11,923 nt of DNA from Pseudomonadota bacterium (GTDB lineage Bacteria; SAR324; XYD2-FULL-50-16; JAHJRI01), in the NCBI GenBank assembly GCA_022360105.1, contig JAKSDL010000686.1, positions 1 through 11,923 of the forward strand, written 5' to 3'. The notes beneath the pieces were generated by a model. The model was not told the DNA's origin. It saw nothing but the letters and a program-made list of their open reading frames with translations, and did no database searches. Each line of letters begins with the position of its first letter. Within the stretch, counting starts at the first letter, position 1. A program made the position numbers and the translations under genes. Below are positions 1 to 6,996 of the stretch, one piece after another.

Positions 1-935
1 AGGGCGGCAAAGAATATGTCCTGGAAGCCCTGAAAAAGGGAATTTGTTACGAAGAGGACAATGGTGCTGTTGCGATTGATCTTGAGGAAGACAAACTGGG
101 AAGAAAAATCCTTCTCAGGGGCGACGGTACAGCCATGTATATCACCCAGGATATCAATACAACGATTACCAAGTTTAGCGATTATCCCCTGGAAGGCAGT
201 TTGTTTGTGGTTGGAAATGAGCAGGAAAATCATTTCCGCGTTCTCTTTAGAATTTTAAAGAAGTTCGGATACGATTGGGCTGATCGTTGTGAGCATATCA
301 GTTACGGCATGATTACTCTTCCCGAAGGCAAAATGAAATCCAGGGAAGGCACTGTGGTCGATCTGGACGATCTGATGGATAAAATGAAATCCATGGCGCG
401 AGAGGAGATCAAAAATCGTTGGGAAAACAAAGAGATTGCCGAAACTGAAGATGTAGATGCAACTGCCGAAGCCATCGGTCAAGCCGCGATTAAATATTTT
501 ATCCTTAAAACCGGTGCTGTAAAGGAGATCAGTTTCAATCCCAAAGAATCTCTTTCGTTTGAAGGAGCTACAGGGCCTTATTTACAGTACACCCATGCCA
601 GAATCTGCAGTGTTTTGAGAAAGGCGGAATCCACGGATTTGGCTGTTCCAGAGGATTCTTATTCCTGGAATGCCGAAGAAATTGCATTGTTGGTAAATCT
701 GGCCAGGTATCCGGACTGTATTGCTCAAAGCGCTAATGACCGTAACCCGGCAGTGCTTTGCAGTTATGTGTATGATTTGTGCCGGGCATTCAATAAGTTT
801 TATTATGACCATCCGATTTTAAAAGCGGAACAGACAGATACGATTAACGCCAGACTTGGATTGACAATGGCAGTGAAGGGCGTTTTGAACAAGACCCTGG
901 ATATCTTCGGTATCACCGCTCTAGAGAGGATGTAA
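1..935 (+). CDS. argS: Arginyl-tRNA synthetase, C-terminal half (partial at window edge)
   Basis: This enzyme charges tRNA-Arg with arginine in the cytoplasm. The reading frame is open from the first complete codon at base 3, so the gene begins before the window. About 310 codons are visible, roughly half of a usual ArgRS (550-600 residues). The visible part carries the class I catalytic-core segment GDGTAMYITQDI (near 122-157), the KMSK-like loop GKMKSREGTVVDLDDL (KMKS at 330-341), and the all-helical DALR anticodon-binding domain beginning around EGATGPYLQYTHARI and running to the end. The HIGH motif and N-terminal domain are outside the window. No frameshift or internal stop is seen. The glycyl-tRNA synthetase gene follows after 53 bases on the same strand, with no terminator visible between them, so co-transcription is plausible. 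The identification is firm. Confidence 0.96.
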   Translation, partial: GGKEYVLEALKKGICYEEDNGAVAIDLEEDKLGRKILLRGDGTAMYITQDINTTITKFSDYPLEGSLFVVGNEQENHFRVLFRILKKFGYDWADRCEHISYGMITLPEGKMKSREGTVVDLDDLMDKMKSMAREEIKNRWENKEIAETEDVDATAEAIGQAAIKYFILKTGAVKEISFNPKESLSFEGATGPYLQYTHARICSVLRKAESTDLAVPEDSYSWNAEEIALLVNLARYPDCIAQSANDRNPAVLCSYVYDLCRAFNKFYYDHPILKAEQTDTINARLGLTMAVKGVLNKTLDIFGITALERM

Positions 936-988
936 TCAATAGAGGACATCCTTGTTCAACTCAATTAACCTCAACCATACGAAATAAA

Positions 989-2377
989 ATGAGTAATGAA
1001 GTAACAATGGATAAGATTATCTCCCTGGCCAAGCGCAGGGGATTTGTATACCCGGGATCGGACATTTATGGCGGTTTGGCTAATTCCTGGGATTATGGTC
1101 CATTGGGCGTTGAATTGAAGACGAATGTCAAAAGAGCCTGGTGGGATTCCTTTGTAAGAAATCGACATGATGTGGTGGGTATTGATTGTGCTATTATGAT
1201 GAACCCGTCTGTTTGGGAAGCATCCGGTCATGTAGGTGGTTTTTCCGATCCTTTGATGGATTGTAAGGAGTGTAAGACTCGTCATAGAGCTGATAAACTG
1301 GTTGAAGAAACACTGGAGGCACGTAAGGAACCTCAACAAATGGTTGAAGGACTAAGCAATGAAGATCTGAAAGCCAAAATAATTGAGTTGGAAATTGTTT
1401 GTCCAAACTGCGGCTCTAAGGATTTTACCGATATCCGAAAGTTTAACCTGATGTTCAAAACGCACCAGGGAGTTACTGAAGACAGTGCTGCCCTGGTTTA
1501 TTTGAGACCGGAAACAGCCCAGGGTATCTTCGTCAACTTTAAAAATGTCGTAACAACAAGTCGTAAAAAAGTTCCATTTGGTATTGGGCAGATTGGTAAA
1601 TCGTTTAGAAATGAGATTACACCAGGTAATTTCATCTTTCGAACAAGAGAATTCGAGCAAATGGAGATGGAATATTTCTGTCATCCTGATGAATCGATGA
1701 AGACTTTCGAATACTGGAAGGAATTCTGTTACAATTGGATACTGGAACACGGTCTTAAAAAAGAATCTATTCGGATGCGGGATCATGCCAAGGAAGAATT
1801 ATCTCATTATTCCAAGGCGACAACGGATATTGAATTCAGATTCCCATTTGGTTGGGGCGAATTGTGGGGTATCGCTCATCGAGGCGATTTCGACCTGACG
1901 CAACATCAGCTTCATTCCAAAAAGGATCTGCAATATACGATACCGGGAACCAACGACAAGTATATTCCACATGTCATCGAACCTGCTCTTGGTGCAGACA
2001 GGCTGGCACTTTGTGTTTTGGTAGACGCGTATCATGAAGAAGAGCTGGAAGGTGGTGAAAGTCGGGCTGTTTTGAAATTGCACAAGAAATTTGCCCCTGT
2101 TCATGTGGCGTTTTTACCCCTGTCCAAAAAGCTTGCCGAACCAACACAGGATGTTTTTGACAAGGTATCCGGTCAATTCGTTTGTGAATACGACGAATCC
2201 CAGAGCATTGGTAAGCGGTATCGCCGACAAGATGAAATCGGAACACCATTTTGCGTGACAGTGGATTTTGATACCCTGGAAGATAACGCAGTGACTGTTC
2301 GGGAACGAGATACCATGGTACAGGAAAGAATCGCCGTGGATCAATTGGTGAATTATTTAAAGGATAAACTGGCTTAG
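989..2377 (+). CDS. glyS: Glycyl-tRNA synthetase, alpha2 (single-chain) type
   Basis: This class II aminoacyl-tRNA synthetase makes Gly-tRNA-Gly. At 462 residues it matches the homodimeric bacterial/archaeal/eukaryotic type, not the alpha2-beta2 GlyQ/GlyS type. Visible signatures are the N-terminal RRGFVYPGSDIYGG and WDYGPLG; two Cys pairs (C92/C95 and C138/C141) that probably bind zinc across an insertion; RPETAQG near 173-179; motif 2 around SFRNEITPGNF...FRTREFEQMEMEYF (205-230); motif 3 GADRLAL (335-341); and a C-terminal anticodon-binding domain from about residue 360. The ATG at 989 is used because it gives a complete N-terminus. A second ATG at 1007 (MDKI) is also possible, and neither has a strong Shine-Dalgarno sequence. 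It follows argS by 53 bases. Confidence 0.96.
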   Translation: MSNEVTMDKIISLAKRRGFVYPGSDIYGGLANSWDYGPLGVELKTNVKRAWWDSFVRNRHDVVGIDCAIMMNPSVWEASGHVGGFSDPLMDCKECKTRHRADKLVEETLEARKEPQQMVEGLSNEDLKAKIIELEIVCPNCGSKDFTDIRKFNLMFKTHQGVTEDSAALVYLRPETAQGIFVNFKNVVTTSRKKVPFGIGQIGKSFRNEITPGNFIFRTREFEQMEMEYFCHPDESMKTFEYWKEFCYNWILEHGLKKESIRMRDHAKEELSHYSKATTDIEFRFPFGWGELWGIAHRGDFDLTQHQLHSKKDLQYTIPGTNDKYIPHVIEPALGADRLALCVLVDAYHEEELEGGESRAVLKLHKKFAPVHVAFLPLSKKLAEPTQDVFDKVSGQFVCEYDESQSIGKRYRRQDEIGTPFCVTVDFDTLEDNAVTVRERDTMVQERIAVDQLVNYLKDKLA

Positions 2378-2409
2378 TTTACATCTTTTAAGATGGGCAG
2401 TATTAACCC

Positions 2410-2564
2410 AATGTCATTTTGTTAAGAAGATCGGGACAGCTTGTCATCCTGAATGCAGTGGAGGATCTGTCAGAGCCTTCGAGAGATTCTTTCTGCGAAG
2501 TTGCAAGTTTCGCTTCTCATGATCAGAATGACATCCTGGTCAATTTCTTTTACCAAATGACATT
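2410..2564. repeat. Imperfect palindromic dispersed repeat, copy 1 (MITE-like)
   Basis: This intergenic element of about 155 bp has inverted ends: AATGTCATTTTGTTAAGA on the left, and on the right a sequence whose reverse complement reads AATGTCATTTGGTAAAAGA. Inside the ends, TTGTCATCCTGAATGCAGTG is mirrored by CAGAATGACA. The left half aligns with copy 2 at 7043-7208 almost without gaps, sharing TTGTCATCCTGAA and CTGTCAGAG (offset about 4649). It holds no ORF of its own worth calling. The size, the inverted ends and the two intergenic copies suggest a small non-autonomous mobile element or REP-like unit. Mobility itself is inference. Confidence 0.75.
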
Positions 2565-2661
2565 GTGTGTTAACCGGTTCACCTTTTTGAAGTTTCTGCC
2601 TCCTTCCAATACGTTCTGGGGTTTTACATCCACTCGAAAACAAACAGCCAAATAACAGATA

Positions 2662-3084
2662 ATGTCCCTTACACATAAAGAATTAGAAGAAGGCGACGTT
2701 CTTCAACTTGATTTTAATAAACTTTCCAAAGCAGCCGCCTGTGGCCAGCCAATCTTGCCTGCAGTAGTGCAGGATGCTGAATCCAAAGAGGTTTTAATTG
2801 TTGGTTATGTAAACCGGGAAGCCCTGGATTATGCTTTGCAGCATAAGGTTGCCACCATGTGGAGCACTTCCCGCAATGAGCTTTGGATTAAAGGGGCAAC
2901 CTCTGGAGAGTATTTGGATCTGGTTGAAACCAGGGTGAATTGTGAACAAAATTCTATCCTTTACCTGGTGAAAATCAGGGGACAAGGCGCTTGTCACACA
3001 AAAAATCAAAAAGGAAATCCCAGAAAAGGATGTTATTACAGAAGCCTGAATGAAGATCGGTCGTTAAAGCTTCTTGAACCGTAA
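2662..3084 (+). CDS. hisI: Phosphoribosyl-AMP cyclohydrolase-like protein (HisI family) with altered metal motif
   Basis: HisI hydrolyses phosphoribosyl-AMP to ProFAR in histidine biosynthesis and needs zinc and magnesium. Family hallmarks seen here are LPAVVQDAESKEVL (32-45), GYVNREAL (48-55), MWSTSRNELWIKG (66-78), TSGEY, and the three zinc cysteines C94, C111 (GACHT) and C124 (GCYYR). The length (140 aa) fits a stand-alone HisI without the HisE pyrophosphatase domain. Two departures stand out. The usual D-C-D-x-D magnesium site reads N-C-E-Q-N (93-97). The spacing between the second and third cysteines is 13 rather than about 7 residues. No other his gene is in the window. The role may be true HisI or a diverged cyclohydrolase. 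The ATG at 2662 has no clear ribosome binding site; the gene ends inside an inverted repeat. Confidence 0.87.
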   Translation: MSLTHKELEEGDVLQLDFNKLSKAAACGQPILPAVVQDAESKEVLIVGYVNREALDYALQHKVATMWSTSRNELWIKGATSGEYLDLVETRVNCEQNSILYLVKIRGQGACHTKNQKGNPRKGCYYRSLNEDRSLKLLEP

Positions 3085-3100
3085 TCGAAGAAGCTTTAAC
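3063..3100. terminator. Perfect 13-bp inverted repeat around the hisI stop codon
   Basis: GTTAAAGCTTCTT (3063-3075) is exactly mirrored by AAGAAGCTTTAAC (3088-3100) across a 12-base loop that contains the hisI stop codon. It lies between the convergent 3' ends of hisI and the GH4 gene (stop at 3108-3110), so it could serve both transcripts. Neither side has a T tract, so a classical intrinsic terminator is uncertain. A role as an mRNA 3'-end stabiliser or a transcription pause site is also possible. Confidence 0.45.
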
Positions 3101-3107
3101 CAAGTCA

Positions 3108-4457
3108 TTACTTGATGTATCCCAAATATTCCTTTTGTTCTTCCAGCATCATTGTCAGCATTTTATCTGCAGCATCCACCTTATCCACAACAGGATCAAC
3201 CAGCAACGCTTGCAATACTAGCTCTCTGGAGCCGGTTAATACAGCTTCAGCGCACATGTCATGCACGGCAACCTGGTTTTGTAGCAATCCGCCGAAAGCC
3301 TTTGGGTAGTTTTTCAATTCAATACCTGTAACCCCATTTTTATCGATGATACCTGGAACCTCTACAGCGATAAAGCCGGGTAATTGTGAAATCAATCCAT
3401 TATTCGGAACATTGACAGCAGCTTCTTCGTATCCCAGATCAAACAATATGCCTTCCATGATTGGCACCACACGTTCGGAGAGCTTTCGCTCAATTTGCGG
3501 TGTCATGTCGGCAATCCATTGTTTATAAAAATTCTGGAAATCAAGTATACCTCGATGATCACTGGCGTCCTGAGCCCACTGTAGATATTCACCCAGGTGA
3601 CTATCGGTGGTTATGGGAAGATATCCGAATTTTTCCAATAATACTTTAAACACACCTCTTTCAGCCCACTTTTGAGCTCCTGAGCGTAATGCCGGTTCAC
3701 TGCCAGGGGTTGAACCGGCTTCTGCATCTTCCAGCTGCCGCATGACTTCACCCAGGTCTGGTAAACTTTCAAAATACCCGGCCGCTTTTTCGCGGACAAC
3801 AGGATACATATCCTCCCCTGAAGATTTGTCACTCACTTCCAATAAAATACTGAAATGATTTAATCCCCCCGCACGAAAAAAGATATCTTCAATCGGTCTG
3901 TCTAAAATGATGGGAAGATGTTGGGTCAGGGATGAAATCTCGTGACACATACCGATAAATTTTAGCTCCGGAAATTTACGATGGACTGTTGTGCAGATAC
4001 GACTCATGGGGTTTGAGTAATTAAATACATAGGCATTGGGGCAGATTGACATAACATCCTCACAGATTTCCAAAATAGGAGGAATGATGCGCAAAGAATG
4101 AAACAAGCCCCCCGGACCACCGTTTTCTCCAAATACCTGTTTAATTCCATACTGCAGCGGAACCCTCCAATCCTGATCCCACAGTTTAAAGCGATCTCCC
4201 ACTTCGATAGAAATAATACAGAAATCGGCTCCCTGAAGGGCGGTTTTCCTATCTGTGGTGGCGGTGATGGTAAAAGGTAAATTATGTTCGGCTATAAAAT
4301 CTTTTCCGGTCTTTTCAACCACAGCCAAAGTATCCGGATTGATGTCATGCAGGACGATGGTGCTGTTTTTTAGTTTTTCACTTTGAAAAATATCTCCCAA
4401 GGTGTCGTATCCAAACTGTGCGCTCCCAGCGCCGATCAAGACTATTTTTGCGGCCAT
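3108..4457 (-). CDS. GH4 family glycosidase (NAD- and Mn-dependent; alpha-galactosidase/alpha-glucosidase/uronidase-like)
   Basis: Family 4 glycoside hydrolases cleave glycosides by a redox elimination mechanism using NAD and a divalent metal. The 449-residue length is typical. Visible are the Rossmann dinucleotide motif IGAGSAQFG (8-16) with an acidic residue at the end of the second strand (D38); FGENGGPGGLFHSLR (109-123); NYSNPMSR (146-153); the metal-binding GMCHEI with C171; and GGLNHF with H201, matching the Cys/His pair of characterised GH4 enzymes. No signal peptide is visible, so the protein is cytosolic and probably acts on imported oligosaccharides. The Cys-His pair at 171-172 resembles the CH-type branch for non-phosphorylated substrates, not the C-N/C-D phosphoglycosidases; exact specificity cannot be read. 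The start at 4457 is preceded by GGAG (4465-4468), 7 bases away. A LacI-type operator lies upstream, implying sugar-responsive control. Confidence 0.9.
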   Translation of the reverse strand: MAAKIVLIGAGSAQFGYDTLGDIFQSEKLKNSTIVLHDINPDTLAVVEKTGKDFIAEHNLPFTITATTDRKTALQGADFCIISIEVGDRFKLWDQDWRVPLQYGIKQVFGENGGPGGLFHSLRIIPPILEICEDVMSICPNAYVFNYSNPMSRICTTVHRKFPELKFIGMCHEISSLTQHLPIILDRPIEDIFFRAGGLNHFSILLEVSDKSSGEDMYPVVREKAAGYFESLPDLGEVMRQLEDAEAGSTPGSEPALRSGAQKWAERGVFKVLLEKFGYLPITTDSHLGEYLQWAQDASDHRGILDFQNFYKQWIADMTPQIERKLSERVVPIMEGILFDLGYEEAAVNVPNNGLISQLPGFIAVEVPGIIDKNGVTGIELKNYPKAFGGLLQNQVAVHDMCAEAVLTGSRELVLQALLVDPVVDKVDAADKMLTMMLEEQKEYLGYIK

Positions 4458-4506
4458 TTATTATCTCCGGACATTAGATTTATGTAAAACAGGTAATTTT
4501 GAATAA

Positions 4507-4520
4507 TGTTATCGTTAACA
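4507..4520. promoter_or_regulatory. LacI/GalR-family operator palindrome upstream of the GH4 gene
   Basis: TGTTATCGTTAACA is a 14-bp palindrome with a central CG and one mismatched pair, the form typical of operators bound by LacI-family regulators. It lies about 50 bp upstream of the GH4 start codon. Reading the minus strand, a weak -35-like TTTAAA and a -10-like CATTAT flank it, which would put the operator in the promoter spacer and suit repression. The promoter elements are weak guesses. No regulator gene is in the window. Confidence 0.6.
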
Positions 4521-4670
4521 ATGCTTTAAAGCCAGATTATCCGGTAACTTTTTAACAGTCAATTTCCAAACGTTAAAACCCACATTAATTTGAAAAATAA
4601 TTGTTTAATCGACGTCAAAAAAAGGAAGGGAGTAAAAAAACCCGGTTGTAACTTTTTTGAGGATCTGTCA

Positions 4671-4718
4671 AACTAACTTTCAGTTGGTTCACAATATGCA
4701 TTTCCCCGTCAAGGGAAA
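4671..4718 (+). promoter_or_regulatory. Structured leader upstream of the cold-shock gene
   Basis: The 379-base gap between the divergent GH4 and cold-shock genes contains no ORF. Apart from the operator, it holds two hairpins on the plus strand: AACTAACT (4671-4678) against AGTTGGTT (4682-4689), and TTTCCC (4701-4706) against GGGAAA (4713-4718). Cold-shock genes often have long structured 5' leaders that respond to temperature, so a leader here is plausible. I could not place a convincing promoter, and no cold-box consensus was recognised. Confidence 0.3.
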
Positions 4719-4836
4719 CAATTGGGTCCCATTTTCAATCTGATAGAGAGTTCCATTTGTCATTGAAGTTTAGTGTAAGTGGGTACTTGAGTTAGAGTAA
4801 AAAAAGATTTTTTAGAATATTTCGGAGAACAGCACA

Positions 4837-5040
4837 ATGGCTGATGGAATTGTTAAGTGGTTTAATGAGAATAAGGGTTATGGTTTTATAGAGCAGGAGA
4901 ACGGACCTGACGTATTCGTACATCATACTGGTATTAATGGCAGTGGATTTAAGACTCTCGATGAAAATGACAAGGTTACTTTTGACATTGAAGAAGGTCA
5001 GAAAGGACCCGCGGCTGTCAACGTAACAGTAGTTCGATAG
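4837..5040 (+). CDS. Cold-shock domain protein (CspA family)
   Basis: A 67-residue single cold-shock domain that binds single-stranded RNA and DNA and acts as an RNA chaperone in the cytoplasm. The sequence begins [19 protein letters not shown] and contains both nucleic-acid-binding motifs: RNP1 as KGYGFI (13-18) and RNP2 as DVFVHH (25-30). Length and layout are those of ordinary CspA-type proteins, and nothing is missing. The ATG at 4837 is preceded by CGGAGAACAGCACA, giving a usable GGAG about 8-10 bases upstream. The gene is monocistronic, with a strong intrinsic terminator directly downstream and a long leader upstream. Which Csp paralogue it is, and whether it is cold-induced, cannot be told from the sequence. 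Confidence 0.96.
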   Translation: MADGIVKWFNENKGYGFIEQENGPDVFVHHTGINGSGFKTLDENDKVTFDIEEGQKGPAAVNVTVVR

Positions 5041-5055
5041 TACCCATTTGACTTT

Positions 5056-5091
5056 AACCGGTATTGCATTCTTGCAATACCGGTTTTTTTT
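5056..5091 (+). terminator. Rho-independent terminator of the cold-shock gene
   Basis: A 13-bp perfect stem, AACCGGTATTGCA (5056-5068) against TGCAATACCGGTT (5073-5085), encloses the tetraloop TTCT. An uninterrupted run of T (5084-5091) overlaps the end of the stem and continues past it. It begins 16 bases after the cold-shock stop codon. This is the clearest intrinsic terminator in the window. Confidence 0.95.
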
Positions 5092-5398
5092 GTGCTTAAA
5101 ATCCGATCCACTTGAAATGAATCATTTCTGATTTCAACTTTTGTTGTTCCAATCCAAATCCTCATCAAAGCGTTTCCTCAATTGGTGTTTCTTATTTCTT
5201 TTTGAATACTATCCTAATATAATAGAGGTTGACTAAGTTTTTTTTGTTCAATCCAGTTGTTTTCCCATCCGCACCTGATAGATAGTCGAAAACATGTGTC
5301 CTTGAAACTTGATCAACTTGAAGACTATAGATTTTACTTTGCCAATAGTAAGACAACGAGTAAGGAAACGGCTCAAAGAACTTCAACCTATCAAACGC
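5092..5398. other. Non-coding stretch between the csp terminator and the HD-GYP remnant
   Basis: No gene is supported here. A small inverted repeat, TTGAAAT (5112-5118) against ATTTCAA (5131-5137), and an isolated TATAAT at 5218-5223 without a matching -35 box are the only signals seen. The TATAAT could be a leftover promoter of the decayed gene that follows. One frame reads VRQRVRKRLKELQPIKRYN into the remnant, but I cannot match it to a family. Confidence 0.4.
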
Positions 5399-5571
5399 TA
5401 TAATGCGCAGATCAGTAAGTGACCCTATAAACAGGCATTCTCCCATGAGAAAACCTGGAAAATCATACTTGATTGGAAGGAATTAACTTCGATCCTGAAG
5501 TGGTCGATGAATTCATGGCAGAGGAAAAGCGTTTCATTGAGGTAGCTGCCGAATTTTCTGATAACAGTTGA
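5399..5571 (+). pseudogene. Remnant of an HD-GYP domain protein C-terminus
   Basis: Translating 5399-5476 gives Y-N-A-Q-I-S-K-stop-P-Y-K-Q-A-F-S-H-E-K-T-W-K-I-I-L-D-W. The frame one base back then continues as GINFDPEVVDEFMAEEKRF up to a stop at 5569-5571. Together these reproduce the end of an HD-GYP cyclic-di-GMP phosphodiesterase domain, where the family usually reads DALxSKRPYKxAFSHEKA followed by GxHFDPxVVDxF. Relative to that pattern I infer D to N, L to Q and R to stop (one-base changes) plus a frameshift between about 5471 and 5485. The upstream HD and GYP motifs are absent. The fragment ends 22 bases before the start of the hydroxylase gene and probably reflects an ancestral gene lost by deletion and decay. 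Confidence 0.78.
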
Positions 5572-5593
5572 TAGCAGGAGTGTAAGGAAAATT

Positions 5594-6391
5594 ATGTTGG
5601 AATACGAAGCACAAATTCGGACTATTTCCTTTTTCACAATTCTTATTGTGGTCGGTCTGTGGGAGGTATTTCTTCCGAGAAAAAACAGGGTTGCCTCCAA
5701 ACCTGTACGCTGGCTGAACAACCTGGGATTAACATTTCTTAATGCCTTGATGTTGCGATTGTTGTTTCCGGTTTTAGCAGTGGGAACTGCACTGCTGGCT
5801 AAAGAGGAAGGTTGGGGGATAGGCAATGTTTTTAACATTCCCTTTGCCATTCAGCTGGTCATTGGTGTGATCGTACTGGACTTTCTAATTTACGCTCAGC
5901 ATGTAATCTTCCATAAGGTTCCTTTGTTGTGGAGATTACATCGGATGCATCATATAGATCCTGATCTGGATGTGACATCCGGAGCAAGATTTCATCCAGT
6001 CGAAATCGGATTGTCCATGGTTATTAAAATGGGATTTGTTCTATTGCTGGGAATCCCTGCAGAATCTGTGTTGATTTTTGAGTTAATCCTGAATGCATCG
6101 GCCATGTTTAACCATGGTAACATTTTTATTCCGTTGCAGGTGGATCGTATATTGCGAATCATGATTGTAACACCCGATATGCACAGGGTTCATCATTCGA
6201 TCCATAGAGAAGAGACTGATACCAATTATGGTTTTTTTCTGCCTTGGTGGGACAGGTTGTTCAAGACATATAAAGGGCAGCCAAAAGAAGGACACGATAA
6301 GATGGTTCTAGGAACGGGTTATTTTATAAATAGCAAGTATTTAAAGCTGCATTGGTTGCTTTCCATACCTTTTTTAACATCTAAACAATGA
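5594..6391 (+). CDS. Sterol desaturase / fatty acid hydroxylase superfamily membrane protein
   Basis: A 265-residue integral membrane di-iron oxygenase of the fatty acid hydroxylase superfamily. The histidine boxes are in the family order: HVIFH (H103, H107), HRMHH (H116, H119, H120), a lone HPVE (H134), NHGN (H174), and HRVHHS (H197, H200, H201) followed by H204. Hydrophobic segments lie around residues 10-27, 45-68, 83-101, 141-160 and 160-175, consistent with several membrane spans and a cytoplasmic metal site. Relatives hydroxylate or desaturate lipids, sterols or carotenoids with O2; the substrate here is unknown. The start at 5594 follows AGGAGTGTAAGGA, a good ribosome binding site. The stop is one base from the stop of the convergent VOC gene. 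An O2-dependent enzyme implies at least microaerobic life. Confidence 0.9.
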   Translation: MLEYEAQIRTISFFTILIVVGLWEVFLPRKNRVASKPVRWLNNLGLTFLNALMLRLLFPVLAVGTALLAKEEGWGIGNVFNIPFAIQLVIGVIVLDFLIYAQHVIFHKVPLLWRLHRMHHIDPDLDVTSGARFHPVEIGLSMVIKMGFVLLLGIPAESVLIFELILNASAMFNHGNIFIPLQVDRILRIMIVTPDMHRVHHSIHREETDTNYGFFLPWWDRLFKTYKGQPKEGHDKMVLGTGYFINSKYLKLHWLLSIPFLTSKQ

Positions 6392-6392
6392 T

Positions 6393-6968
6393 TTATTGAA
6401 AGTATTTCAGTTCTTTTCCCGGAAGTATCACTCTTACATCTTCCGGATCTTCCTCGCATACCGGCCACCTGTCAGCATTTGGAGTGAGTGCCGGCATTTC
6501 TGCTCTTGTTGTTTCATCCGTTACAAACACAGGTTTTTTATCAAGATCGACCTGTGGCACTTTCCAGGAGAACTCCAAGGGAATTCCGTTGGGATCGAAG
6601 GTGTAGATGGAGTGTAAAAACCCATGGTTGATGATGTCCGAGACCGGGAAGTTCGCACATACCAATTGATCTTGCAGGGCAAACAAATCGCTTTCTTTCT
6701 CCATGTGAATGGCCAGATGATCAAATATAAAAGGTCCTTTTACCGGCTCCCCGTGGCGTTTTGGTTTGACCCTTTCCACCTCTTCCCATTCAAAAAAAAA
6801 GACCATCATATGCTGAGAGATCCGGAAAGAAATCTGTTTTTGGTCTTTGTCCGTCATCCCAAAAATAATATTAAAGCCAAGAAGATCACGCCAGTACGCA
6901 ATAGTTTTATCCAAATTGGCGGTCGCAAACGCTACATGATGAATCCCGGAAAAATTAAATCTTGGCAT
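6393..6968 (-). CDS. VOC/glyoxalase-fold metalloprotein, specific role unknown
   Basis: The protein belongs to the vicinal-oxygen-chelate superfamily (glyoxalase, extradiol dioxygenase, bleomycin-resistance fold). Evidence is the opening beta strand SGIHHVAFATANLDKTIAYW with LLGF, the second half FDHLAIHM, and the closing DPNGIPLEFSW, which together supply the usual His/His/Glu metal ligands. One VOC domain of two beta-alpha-beta-beta-beta modules covers residues 1-140; a proline- and acid-rich tail of about 50 residues follows. I chose the ATG at 6968 (191 aa) rather than the upstream ATG at 6992, because GGAGGA lies 4-9 bases before it and a good promoter would place the transcript start near or inside the longer version. 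The gene stands alone on its strand. Substrate cannot be inferred; ring-cleaving dioxygenase and lyase roles both remain open. Confidence 0.85.
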   Translation of the reverse strand: MPRFNFSGIHHVAFATANLDKTIAYWRDLLGFNIIFGMTDKDQKQISFRISQHMMVFFFEWEEVERVKPKRHGEPVKGPFIFDHLAIHMEKESDLFALQDQLVCANFPVSDIINHGFLHSIYTFDPNGIPLEFSWKVPQVDLDKKPVFVTDETTRAEMPALTPNADRWPVCEEDPEDVRVILPGKELKYFQ

Positions 6969-6996
6969 TGTTCCTCCGTAACAGATGTTCATATTT

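Noticed and set aside
2403..2575. TTAACC on both sides of repeat copy 1 as a target-site duplication
   Set aside because: The two hexamers are not immediately adjacent to the element ends at equal distances, and copy 2 has no counterpart.
2419..2676. Short frames on both strands across the first repeat
   Set aside because: They translate the palindromic repeat itself and begin or end inside it. No protein family is apparent.
5192..5446. 84-codon minus-strand frame after the cold-shock gene
   Set aside because: It runs antisense through the HD-GYP remnant and a T-rich stretch. It has no family resemblance, so it is a chance frame.
6969..6992. Upstream ATG for the VOC protein
   Set aside because: It would add eight residues but lies about at the predicted transcript start and lacks a Shine-Dalgarno sequence, whereas the ATG at 6968 has GGAGGA at good spacing.
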